A stretch of DNA of 15,988 nt. It comes from Dehalococcoidia bacterium (GTDB lineage Bacteria > Chloroflexota > Dehalococcoidia > JACPQF01). Each line of letters starts with the position of its first letter. The first letter of the stretch is position 1. The stretch lies in assembly GCA_030650265.1 (NCBI GenBank), contig JAUSEJ010000410.1, positions 1 to 15,988 of the forward strand. The letters are read 5' to 3'. Shown here in pieces: positions 7,863 to 14,500 of this stretch. Under the pieces are notes generated by a model, which saw only the letters and a list, made by a program, of their open reading frames with translations, ran no database searches and had not been told where the DNA came from. The translations under genes and the position numbers were made by a program.

Positions 7863-9251
7863 TTAGCGTTTGGTTGCCAGTTCGACCAGCAGCAGGGGGT
7901 CCCCGCCGATGAAATAGCGTTGGGGATCGTTAGCGGGGGCGACAGCGGTGGCCGGCGGGAGGACGAAGTTATATTTTCCCTCGCTTGGTCTAACCGCAAG
8001 GCCGAAGCCGTACTTGTCGATCAGGTGTCCCTCATAGGCGGACGAAGGAATCTGGACAGTGATGGGTCTGGGGCCGCTGTTCCAAAGCACCGTGGTCACC
8101 TCGCCACCGCGTTGGACGATCACCGTATTCACATCTCCCAGGCGCGTCCATTTGGCCTCTTTGGCGCCGGAAAGAAACCTTGCGGCCGTCCGGAAGGCGG
8201 CGAAAGCGGGACGGGCGAAACCGTTGTTTCTAATAAAACCGTAGGATTCATCGTTTGGCGACGGAGAAGGGTCATCCTTGAGTTTGTAGAAGGCGATCCT
8301 GTCTACTCCTGCCGCCAGGGAAAGCGCCATTGACTGGACGACGAAGGAGGCCTGCTCCTCGAGGCTGACCTGATAGTCGGCACGGGTCAGAGGATTCGAC
8401 TGATCATCGTAGGGCACTACATTTACTTCACCCAGCCAAATCGGCTTTGTCAGGTTATAGTCGGCGAGCAACTTCTTGAAAACCAGAGGAATCGTGTACA
8501 TCTGCTCGGGTAAATTGTAGAGATGCAGGTTGACGACGTCAAAGTAGTAGCCATTGGCCCGGGCTGTCGGGTCATTGGCAGCGATATCCAAGACCCGTTT
8601 CAGGTAAAGGTCCCGGCCATAGGACTTATCCCAGTAATAAGTGAGGCCGGCGAAGACGATTTTGGCATTCGGGTTGACCGACTTCGCTGCTTGGCTGGCG
8701 ATCTTCAACAATTGATAGTAGTCGGCCTCTGAGCCCAGCCAGGCGGAACTGCTCTCCCGGGCGTCCCAGACGTCTGGCTCGTTCCAGATCACCCATGAAT
8801 CGATTCTACCCTTATAGCGGGCGGCGATCTTCTTAACGAAGGCGCCCCAGTAGTTATAGGGGTCGTCATACGGTAAATAGAGGTTCTTGGGCGCCATGCG
8901 CGGGTCATTACTGCCGCTGGCCCAGGGAGGAGTGGAGATGAGTAGCCCCACGACTTCCCTGCCCCCGGCGATTTCCCTGGCCAGTGCCGCGTCGGGAAAG
9001 TAGAAAGGGTTCCAGTCGTCGGGCGAATTCGGCTGAAGGGACTTCCATGAAAAGATAATCCGCTCCCAGCCTACTCCCATCTCGGTGGCCTGGTCAGGCG
9101 CCCAGAAGGATTCGACAGCGCCAAAGTGGCGGTCGGGAGGGGGATCAGGCGGCGCACCAAGAGAGGTGGCGGCAGGCATTTGGGTGAGGAAGAACAACAC
9201 AGCTAACAGGCTGCAGGCTATTGCGAATGTGCGTCTTTTGTAACGAACCAC
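7863..9251 (-). CDS. Secreted clan GH-A glycoside hydrolase (GH39/GH5-like)
   Basis: Probable extracellular glycosidase of 462 residues. Residues 1 to about 32 form a signal peptide: VRYKRR, a hydrophobic core IACSLLAVLFFLT, then an Ala/Ser-rich cleavage region. A (beta/alpha)8 barrel follows with the two clan GH-A glutamates: E158 in WVIWNEPD (acid/base) and E275 in PIWLGEVN (nucleophile). The segment LLISTPPWASG is typical of GH39-like sugar sites. From about 350 to the end a beta-rich domain follows, as in GH39 and GH30. The sugar it cleaves is not evident, and no transporter, binding protein or other polysaccharide gene lies near. The start is GTG at 9251, with TAAGG five bases upstream; the promoter at 9280-9308 gives a leader of about 20 bases. 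The DinB gene follows 36 bases downstream. Confidence 0.83.
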   Translation of the reverse strand: MVRYKRRTFAIACSLLAVLFFLTQMPAATSLGAPPDPPPDRHFGAVESFWAPDQATEMGVGWERIIFSWKSLQPNSPDDWNPFYFPDAALAREIAGGREVVGLLISTPPWASGSNDPRMAPKNLYLPYDDPYNYWGAFVKKIAARYKGRIDSWVIWNEPDVWDARESSSAWLGSEADYYQLLKIASQAAKSVNPNAKIVFAGLTYYWDKSYGRDLYLKRVLDIAANDPTARANGYYFDVVNLHLYNLPEQMYTIPLVFKKLLADYNLTKPIWLGEVNVVPYDDQSNPLTRADYQVSLEEQASFVVQSMALSLAAGVDRIAFYKLKDDPSPSPNDESYGFIRNNGFARPAFAAFRTAARFLSGAKEAKWTRLGDVNTVIVQRGGEVTTVLWNSGPRPITVQIPSSAYEGHLIDKYGFGLAVRPSEGKYNFVLPPATAVAPANDPQRYFIGGDPLLLVELATKR

Positions 9252-9279
9252 TTAACCTTACCCCACTTTATCCTGGCCT

Positions 9280-9308
9280 ATTCTAGCAGATTTGTCGTCA
9301 AACAGCAA
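9280..9308 (-). promoter_or_regulatory. Extended -10 promoter of the glycosidase gene
   Basis: On the minus strand TTGCTG (9308-9303) is followed after 17 bases by TAGAAT (9285-9280), preceded by TGC, an extended -10. A start near 9273 leaves a short leader with TAAGG before the GTG at 9251. The other bases of the 127-base gap show nothing I can name. Confidence 0.5.
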
Positions 9309-9378
9309 CCAGCAGCTTTCTCCGCCGTACCGGAACAGGAGTCTTCTCGTAGCAGACATGGCCGATTGCTAACATGGC

Positions 9379-10863
9379 TTAGGGGAGCTCGGCCAGTACC
9401 TTGAGTCTATCCATACTCGCACGAACGGCAGATGCCGCCCCGACTCTTCCGATGTTCCACGAACGCCAGTCCGAACTCGTTGAGGGCTCTCTCCATCCGA
9501 GGAGGCTCACCGCAATAAGTCGACGTTCTTTGTCCGGCACGTCCGGCAGCAACTCTAATAAAGCGGGCACCGCATCAGCGCTTAGAGAGGCCACATAGTA
9601 GCCATCAAGAGGTTGTCCAGACCGGGAGCGATCGACGTTCACGCGGACGATGGCCTCGTCGGGGTTCATCACATTGAGAAACGCGACAGCCAACAATCCT
9701 GTAACCAGCATGCCAAAGGCAAAATGAGACCGCCTGCCCCTCACCACGGTGGCGAGGAACCAGAGAAAGACCACACCGATCCAGCCCATAAAGATCGTAG
9801 TATAAAGTCGCAGCTCGGTCTGGCCAAACTCAACCTGATAGAGGCGCATCCGCTGAAAGGCTGAGGCCATGACGACGAATAGAAGGCCAACCAACGCTAC
9901 CACCAGAAGGGCGAAGACGCGCCGCTGAATAGAATTGTCTCGATGTACTACCCAGTCGGCGGCCAACAGGAGTGCGAGCATCAAAGCGGCGACCGTGACC
10001 AATTCGAAGAATCCTCGCCGGGCGTATTCGGCGTAGGTAAGGCCCGTCGACGCTTCCACCATAGCGGAGCCGCCGAAGAAATAGCGAAACTGCACCAGCA
10101 CGAAAGCAAGGAACAGTAGATTGAGCATGCCAAGAACGATGCTCGCCTCGACGAGGCCCAACGGTTTGAAACCCGCCCCATCGTTGCCGGTCGGTACGGT
10201 ATAGGTCGCAATCAGAGCGAAGCGGAGGAAGCCGGCGACAAGCCAACCGAGAACTAGCGTTAGAACAACGTGACCGGCCACATCGGTGAAGAGCCACCGG
10301 AAGACGCCTTCGGTCATTCCCTGAAAAACCGCATCGGCCGCCATAAATAGTAGACCGAAGCAGACTATGAGAGGAAGGCCGATGATCAAGCCTCGAACGA
10401 CGGCAAGACTTTGTCTGGTGAAGCCGCTGCGCGGGATATCTTGCCAACCAATGTCCTTGAAGACTAACAAAGCGGCTCCGGCGACGGCATGGATCCCGGC
10501 GAGCAGAGGGTCCAGAACATACTGCAGTATCGTGGCGATGCGGAGCTGCCCGGTGCGTGCTCTCGAGGCTGCCAAAGCCAGGGCGAGAAGAACCGCGAGC
10601 ACATTTAGAATTCCCAGCGTCAAGGAATCGCGCCAGGCAAGGGCTGCGGCGAAGAGAAGCGCCGGCAGTACGAGCCAGCGCCCCTCTCCAAGCAACTGGA
10701 TGCCTCGACTGCAAACCATGATCACGGCTGCCAACACAATCGTTACGGTCCAGAGAAGGATGTTGATTCCCCATGGAGATACCCTGAGCAAGCCGTCGCC
10801 GACAATACCGACGGCCAGTCCGGCCAAGAGCACCCCAAGACCAAGTTTCGTCCTTTCTGTCAT
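9379..10863 (-). CDS. DUF4173/DUF4153-like polytopic membrane protein
   Basis: A 494-residue integral membrane protein of unknown function. About eleven to twelve hydrophobic helices fill residues 8 to about 400. VQFRYFFGG (about 257-265) and TYAEYARRGFFELV (about 276-289) are conserved signatures I associate with the DUF4173 family. A soluble tail of about 90 residues, with YYVASLSADAVPALLELL, ends the protein on what is probably the outer face. I chose the ATG at 10863 because GAAAGG lies six bases before it. An in-frame ATG at 10944 would add 27 polar residues and has no ribosome site. The upstream 127-base gap holds only a weak TTGGCT/TTATCT pair, so read-through from the methyltransferase gene is possible. 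No function can be inferred from neighbours. Confidence 0.75.
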   Translation of the reverse strand: MTERTKLGLGVLLAGLAVGIVGDGLLRVSPWGINILLWTVTIVLAAVIMVCSRGIQLLGEGRWLVLPALLFAAALAWRDSLTLGILNVLAVLLALALAASRARTGQLRIATILQYVLDPLLAGIHAVAGAALLVFKDIGWQDIPRSGFTRQSLAVVRGLIIGLPLIVCFGLLFMAADAVFQGMTEGVFRWLFTDVAGHVVLTLVLGWLVAGFLRFALIATYTVPTGNDGAGFKPLGLVEASIVLGMLNLLFLAFVLVQFRYFFGGSAMVEASTGLTYAEYARRGFFELVTVAALMLALLLAADWVVHRDNSIQRRVFALLVVALVGLLFVVMASAFQRMRLYQVEFGQTELRLYTTIFMGWIGVVFLWFLATVVRGRRSHFAFGMLVTGLLAVAFLNVMNPDEAIVRVNVDRSRSGQPLDGYYVASLSADAVPALLELLPDVPDKERRLIAVSLLGWREPSTSSDWRSWNIGRVGAASAVRASMDRLKVLAELP

Positions 10864-10990
10864 GAGAAACCTTTCACCTGCATATCGCTCAGTGGGAGGG
10901 ACATCAGATAACTGGATGGTCCTGAAAGCCAATGGTCGCGCCATCTCCGGTCCGCTATCACAGGCCCGTTTCTGAAACGAGTAGCCAAAG

Positions 10991-12001
10991 CTACGGTCTG
11001 ACGCCTACTATTAGAGACGGGGAGAGGAGCCTTGCCTCGACGAAGCCGGCCGACTGCAGCAGGCCGATGATCTCGGCCGCCGAGTAGGACTGACCCTCGC
11101 CGGTGTTGACGAGCATATTGAGCGAGAAGAGAACTGCTCCGAGAGGGCCGGTTCCCTCGTCACCGATCAGTCCCTCCTGCACAACCACTAAACCGCCTCT
11201 GATCAGCGAATCGAAAGCCTTGGTCAGCAGTTCCCTGTTGCGCTCCGGCCCCAAGGAATGCAGTATGGCCGACAGCAACACTACGTCGTTTCCCTGACCA
11301 AAGCCGTCGACATGGTAGTTGCCGGGGCGTGTGGTGACGAGGTCCTCCACGCCAAATTCAGCTATGATCTCCTTCGTGATGCCGATGGTCTGGGGAAGGT
11401 CAAAGACAGTGGCCCTTAATTCCGGGTATCGCTTAACCAAATAGATGGAATAGGTTCCCGGCCCTCCCCCGGCATCGAAGAGCTGGCGCCGCCCGGTGAG
11501 GTCTAGTTCTTCGACCAGTCCGGGCGCCCTCTGCAGCGCTCTGGTGTGCATCGCCATGATGAAATTCCGGTGCGTCTTGCCACTTAGACCCTCCGGGGCG
11601 AGGCCACTCCGGCGGAAGGGCTCGCTCACGCGGTCATTGGTGCGAACGGACTCCGGCAGGCCGTACCAGGCAAGCCAGAGGTCCTCCGTGTGGGCAATGG
11701 CGTCACCCATGTAGGAGGGCTTCCCCTTGACCAGAAACTCCCCGGCTTCGGCCGAGTTGCGGTAGAGCGGGCCATCCTTCTCAAGAAGGCCGATGGCCAC
11801 GCAGGCGTTCAGTAGCAGGCGCGTCGAGCGGGGATGGGTGCCGCAACGCGCCGCTATTTCTTCCGCTGTCAGGGTCTCTCCGCTCAGCGACGTGAAGAAG
11901 TCGAGATGGCTGGCGGCCATGAGCACGCGGGCTGGCTGCCAGCCCGCAAGGAGCCGGTTAACCAGGCTTGGTCGTCTAACGTCGCTTTTGCTCTCTGCCA
12001 T
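10991..12001 (-). CDS. SAM-dependent O-methyltransferase (winged-helix dimerisation plus Rossmann domain)
   Basis: A 336-residue enzyme of the Methyltransf_2 type, related to plant-type O-methyltransferases and to BchU/CrtF-like proteins. Residues about 14-95 form the dimerisation winged helix (LTAEEIAARCGTHPRSTRLLL, then GLLEKDGPLYRNS). The SAM site is motif I, LFDAGGGPGTYS, with D176 and G178-G182, followed by the FDLPQT stretch (D201). LLSAILHSLG supplies H248, at the place of the catalytic base in family members. The acceptor could be a hydroxyl of a polyketide, carotenoid, quinone or tetrapyrrole; nothing nearby decides. The ATG at 12001 is the only suitable start, since the helix RLLAGWQPARVL needs it. 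It has no ribosome site: a TATACT box lies six bases upstream, so the mRNA may be leaderless. Confidence 0.84.
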   Translation of the reverse strand: MAESKSDVRRPSLVNRLLAGWQPARVLMAASHLDFFTSLSGETLTAEEIAARCGTHPRSTRLLLNACVAIGLLEKDGPLYRNSAEAGEFLVKGKPSYMGDAIAHTEDLWLAWYGLPESVRTNDRVSEPFRRSGLAPEGLSGKTHRNFIMAMHTRALQRAPGLVEELDLTGRRQLFDAGGGPGTYSIYLVKRYPELRATVFDLPQTIGITKEIIAEFGVEDLVTTRPGNYHVDGFGQGNDVVLLSAILHSLGPERNRELLTKAFDSLIRGGLVVVQEGLIGDEGTGPLGAVLFSLNMLVNTGEGQSYSAAEIIGLLQSAGFVEARLLSPSLIVGVRP

Positions 12002-12007
12002 GAGCCA

Positions 12008-12034
12008 AGTATACCTTACTTGTCAAGGGTTCAA
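12008..12034 (-). promoter_or_regulatory. Promoter of the methyltransferase gene, probably giving a leaderless mRNA
   Basis: On the minus strand TTGAAC (12034-12029) and TATACT (12013-12008) are 15 bases apart. Only six bases separate the -10 box from the ATG at 12001, so transcription should begin at or beside the start codon. A TTGACA at 12026-12021 is closer to consensus but only seven bases from the -10, too close to act as its -35. Confidence 0.5.
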
Positions 12035-12053
12035 AAGAAGGGTTCAAAAGAAG
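12028..12053. repeat. 13-base direct tandem repeat, two copies
   Basis: GGTTCAAAAGAAG occurs at 12028-12040 and again, identical and directly adjacent, at 12041-12053. The copies supply two TTGAAC sequences on the minus strand, one of them the likely -35 of the methyltransferase gene. The repeat could be a regulator site or a simple slippage duplication. It fills a third of the 73-base gap. Confidence 0.85.
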
Positions 12054-12074
12054 CGGATAAACTCCGTAAGGCGA

Positions 12075-13601
12075 TCATGATCGAACTTTGACAAAGACGT
12101 GGTGATACCCGGTCGCTCCAGAGGGAAAAGATTCCTCATTATCCGCCATTTGCGGCACGCCCTGGCCATCTACAGCCCGAACGTAAATGTCTTGAAGCCC
12201 GTCGCCGGGGAATATGGCCTCCAGCGACCAGAGAACCCAACTGAAGAGTGAGTCGGCCTGGAGGATGGTGGCTTGTTGCCAGGAAGACGAGTCGAAGCTG
12301 ACCTCTATCCGTGATATTCCCCGGTCGCCGGCGAAAGCCACGCCGAATACAGTTGCCTGCGGTCCCAACGGATCGCCATAGTTCGGAGAGTCGACGCGGC
12401 TCATGGTTCTAATAATGGCCGAGTCGCTCCATCCCTGCTGTTCCCAGTAACCGTAGTAGTCTTTGGGCACGAGTTCTATAGTTTTGATCCACTTGACGTT
12501 CTTCATACCATAGATTCCGGGAACGAGGAGTCTCACGGGATACCCGTGGGCCGGTGACAGCGTCTCGCCGTTCATCTCGTAGGCAATCATAGTGGCCTGA
12601 TTCATGGCTCTCTCCAGCGGTATGCTGTCCGTATAGTCGTCGGCAGCGCCCAACTGGACGTCGAGCGCTTGCGGTGAGACGCCGGCCCGCAAGAGAAGAT
12701 CGCGCAGGAGCACGCCCTGCCAAACGGCATTGCCCATGAGACCGCCACCAACCTCGTTGCTAATGCACTCCAGAGTAATTGTGCGGGTGACCGAAGGGAG
12801 CGCCTTGAGATCGGCGAGAGTGAGCCTGAGTGGATTGCTGACCAGTCCCTTGATCTCCAGAGACCATGCCTTGGCGTCGACTTCGGGATCCCGGAAGTTC
12901 TTAGAAACCTTGTAGAACTCCGTGTTGGGCGTTATGTAGCTTGTCGGCTTCGAGAGCGATGGTGATCCGGTCCGGCCGGGCTGGCCTTGCTTTGTCCCGA
13001 AGATGTTCCACAGCCAGGTTGAGCTGACCGCGAGCGCCGCAAACCCAATCAGTCCCTTGATCAGCAGGTCTCTACGGTGACGGTCGAAAGTCGCCGCCGT
13101 CCCGGCATTGTTGGGACTGCGCCGGTCCCATCTGGCGGAGAATTCTGCTTGTAGCATGGAAAAGGCCAGCAGGGAGAGGATAGCGATGGCCCCGGCTGGC
13201 CACCCTTTGGCATTCAGGAGCGGCCCCTCGCTGGCCAATAGGAGGACCGAGACCGCTGCGCCATACATGAGGCCCGTGATCCGGGGTCGGTGACGGGCCA
13301 AGCGGCGGCGTGGGGTATCGGCTTTTACCGCCAGCGCGTAGATGACGCCCAAAAAACCAGCAGCCAGCAACTCCAGTCCAACGATCCCAGCGAAGAGCAA
13401 GGGCTTTCCGGCGAACTGGAGCCGGTCGAGCGTGGCCGAGAAGATCGGCCCGGGAATGGCGCCGATCACAGAATCCCAGAGCAACTCGGGCGTAGTGGCC
13501 ACCCCGAGAAGCAGAGCCACCAGGCTGGCAACGGCGACGACGATGGTCGCCGCTGCCAGGCCGCTGATGAAACCGACTTTGACGGAAATTGCCTGATTCA
13601 T
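12075..13601 (-). CDS. Polytopic sulfite-oxidase-family molybdopterin oxidoreductase
   Basis: A 508-residue membrane-bound molybdoenzyme. The N-terminal 200 residues hold five hydrophobic helices (about 6-32, 67-93, 107-125, 133-152, 180-198); basic loops after helices 2 (RRRLARHRPR) and 4 place those loops inside. The catalytic domain, about 215-508, would then face outward. TLECISNEVGG contains the molybdenum-ligand cysteine (C279), and GYPVRLLVPGIYGMKNVKW is a second conserved Moco segment. The last 100 residues form the Mo-co dimerisation domain. The loop before helix 5 reads RHRRDLLIKG, resembling a twin-arginine (Tat) signal inside the protein. Substrate unknown: sulfite, or protein methionine sulfoxide as for MsrP, are family possibilities, and the cytochrome partner is not adjacent. 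I prefer the ATG at 13601, preceded by AAGGGA, over an in-frame GTG five codons upstream that lacks a ribosome site. Confidence 0.88.
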   Translation of the reverse strand: MNQAISVKVGFISGLAAATIVVAVASLVALLLGVATTPELLWDSVIGAIPGPIFSATLDRLQFAGKPLLFAGIVGLELLAAGFLGVIYALAVKADTPRRRLARHRPRITGLMYGAAVSVLLLASEGPLLNAKGWPAGAIAILSLLAFSMLQAEFSARWDRRSPNNAGTAATFDRHRRDLLIKGLIGFAALAVSSTWLWNIFGTKQGQPGRTGSPSLSKPTSYITPNTEFYKVSKNFRDPEVDAKAWSLEIKGLVSNPLRLTLADLKALPSVTRTITLECISNEVGGGLMGNAVWQGVLLRDLLLRAGVSPQALDVQLGAADDYTDSIPLERAMNQATMIAYEMNGETLSPAHGYPVRLLVPGIYGMKNVKWIKTIELVPKDYYGYWEQQGWSDSAIIRTMSRVDSPNYGDPLGPQATVFGVAFAGDRGISRIEVSFDSSSWQQATILQADSLFSWVLWSLEAIFPGDGLQDIYVRAVDGQGVPQMADNEESFPSGATGYHHVFVKVRS

Positions 13602-13693
13602 TCCAGTTCCCTTCACGATCGACTAATTCCGTCGCCATTCAAGGCAAAGCAGCCGGCATTGACGGTGCCCAATATCCAGCAGAAAATCGGCGT

Positions 13694-14248
13694 CTAAAGT
13701 GTGGGTGATCCTGGTTGCCAGTTGACCGGACACAGACCGCCGGTCTGCAGGGCTTGCAGAACCCGCAGGACTTCGTCCACGTTCCTGCCGACGTCGAGGT
13801 CATGCACCACCTTATAACGTAACGTCTGGTCGGTGTCGATGATAAAGGTGCCCCTCAGGGCGATGCCTTTGTCTTCCAGAAGCACGCCGTACAGTCGGCT
13901 CACGGTCTTCGTGACGTCGCTGGCCAGGGGGAAGGCGAGCGGGCCAAGGCCGCCCTTATCCCTGGGCCCGGCGATCCAGGCGCGATGGCTGTAGACGCTA
14001 TCGGTGCTTACGCCGATGATATCAGCGTCAAGCTTGCCGAAATCTGCAATGCGATCGCTGAAGGCCCTTATCTCCGTCGGGCAGATGAAAGTGAAATCCA
14101 AGGGATAGAAGAACAGGACGAGCCACCTTCCCCGGTAGTCGTTCAGAGCGACGTTTTCCGTTAGGGTCTCCATGTTCTTCGTGCTGGGCATATTGAAACT
14201 CGGGGCCTTGTCCCCTATCTGCGCCGCTACCTCGCGCGGGATCTCCAT
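13694..14248 (-). CDS. Typical 2-Cys peroxiredoxin (AhpC/Prx1 type)
   Basis: Cytoplasmic thiol peroxidase that reduces H2O2, organic peroxides and peroxynitrite, 184 residues. The active-site motif DFTFICPTE carries T53, the peroxidatic C56 and E59. The resolving C173 is in GGLCPVNW near the C-terminus. GTFIIDTDQTLRY is the conserved strand after the active site. The tail after CPVNW is only seven residues, so the YF motif that makes Prx sensitive to overoxidation is absent; a robust enzyme is inferred. No AhpF or thioredoxin reductase lies adjacent, so the electron donor is unknown. The ATG at 14248 is fixed by AAGGAGG eight bases upstream; an in-frame ATG at 14311 would place its codons over the promoter. 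The molybdoenzyme gene follows after 92 bases. Confidence 0.93.
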   Translation of the reverse strand: MEIPREVAAQIGDKAPSFNMPSTKNMETLTENVALNDYRGRWLVLFFYPLDFTFICPTEIRAFSDRIADFGKLDADIIGVSTDSVYSHRAWIAGPRDKGGLGPLAFPLASDVTKTVSRLYGVLLEDKGIALRGTFIIDTDQTLRYKVVHDLDVGRNVDEVLRVLQALQTGGLCPVNWQPGSPTL

Positions 14249-14284
14249 GGTCAAAACCTCCTTGTGAATATTTCGGATAGTGAT

Positions 14285-14311
14285 AGTATAGCACTTTCGG
14301 ACGGTTATCAA
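14285..14311 (-). promoter_or_regulatory. Peroxiredoxin promoter with extended -10
   Basis: On the minus strand TTGATA (14311-14306) and TATACT (14290-14285) are 15 bases apart, and TGC stands directly before the -10, giving the extended form. A start near 14278 leaves a leader of about 30 bases with AAGGAGG, in contrast with the methyltransferase promoter. Confidence 0.55.
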
Positions 14312-14313
14312 AG

Positions 14314-14328
14314 CGGCTGATCAGGCCG
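14314..14328. promoter_or_regulatory. Imperfect palindrome next to the peroxiredoxin -35, possible operator
   Basis: CGGC-TGATCA-G-GCCG is a 15-base inverted repeat with a six-base palindromic centre and one extra G in the right half. It begins two bases upstream of the peroxiredoxin -35. A redox or stress regulator could bind here, but I do not recognise the motif and no regulator gene is in the window. Confidence 0.35.
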
Positions 14329-14340
14329 ACAATCTGAGCA

Positions 14341-14369
14341 TTGACGACACCGGTGCTTTCTGCTAAGTT
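14341..14369 (+). promoter_or_regulatory. Possible promoter of the MFS gene
   Basis: TTGACG (14341-14346) and TAAGTT (14364-14369) are 17 bases apart, with TGC before the -10. The -10 matches the consensus at only three positions, so the call rests on the -35, the spacing and the extended motif. It would give a leader of about 125 bases, in which I see only a 9-base inverted repeat (14381-14389 with 14449-14457). Confidence 0.3.
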
Positions 14370-14500
14370 ATGGTTGCCACTGGAAATTATTGGGAAATGA
14401 AGGTTGTGACACCTGCAGTGGTCGATCATATCGGGCTGTTGCGGCTGCTAATTTCCAAGCCCTTGAACTGACTCGTGGTTGACGAAATGAGATTGACTTA

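Noticed and set aside
9830..10774. A 314-codon open frame on the minus strand overlapping the DUF4173-like gene
   Set aside because: It is an out-of-frame shadow rich in Arg, Ser and Pro, without a domain or ribosome site. The membrane-protein frame is clearly the coding one.
10967..10979. Perfect CGTTT/AAACG hairpin downstream of the methyltransferase gene as a terminator
   Set aside because: The stem is only five pairs with no T-run after it on the minus strand.
4817..14248. The nine minus-strand genes as one novel biosynthetic or defence system
   Set aside because: Several have their own promoters and no shared substrate, and no defence, toxin or mobile hallmark genes are present. Co-orientation alone is not evidence.
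14249..14311. Longer N-terminus for the peroxiredoxin from an ATG at 14311
   Set aside because: It would translate the promoter and AAGGAGG site. The ATG at 14248 matches the family start.
14381..14457. TGGAAATTA and TAATTTCCA as a regulatory inverted repeat in the divergent region
   Set aside because: The arms are 59 bases apart, and a 9-base match is reasonably likely by chance in 250 bases. It is mentioned only within the MFS promoter entry.
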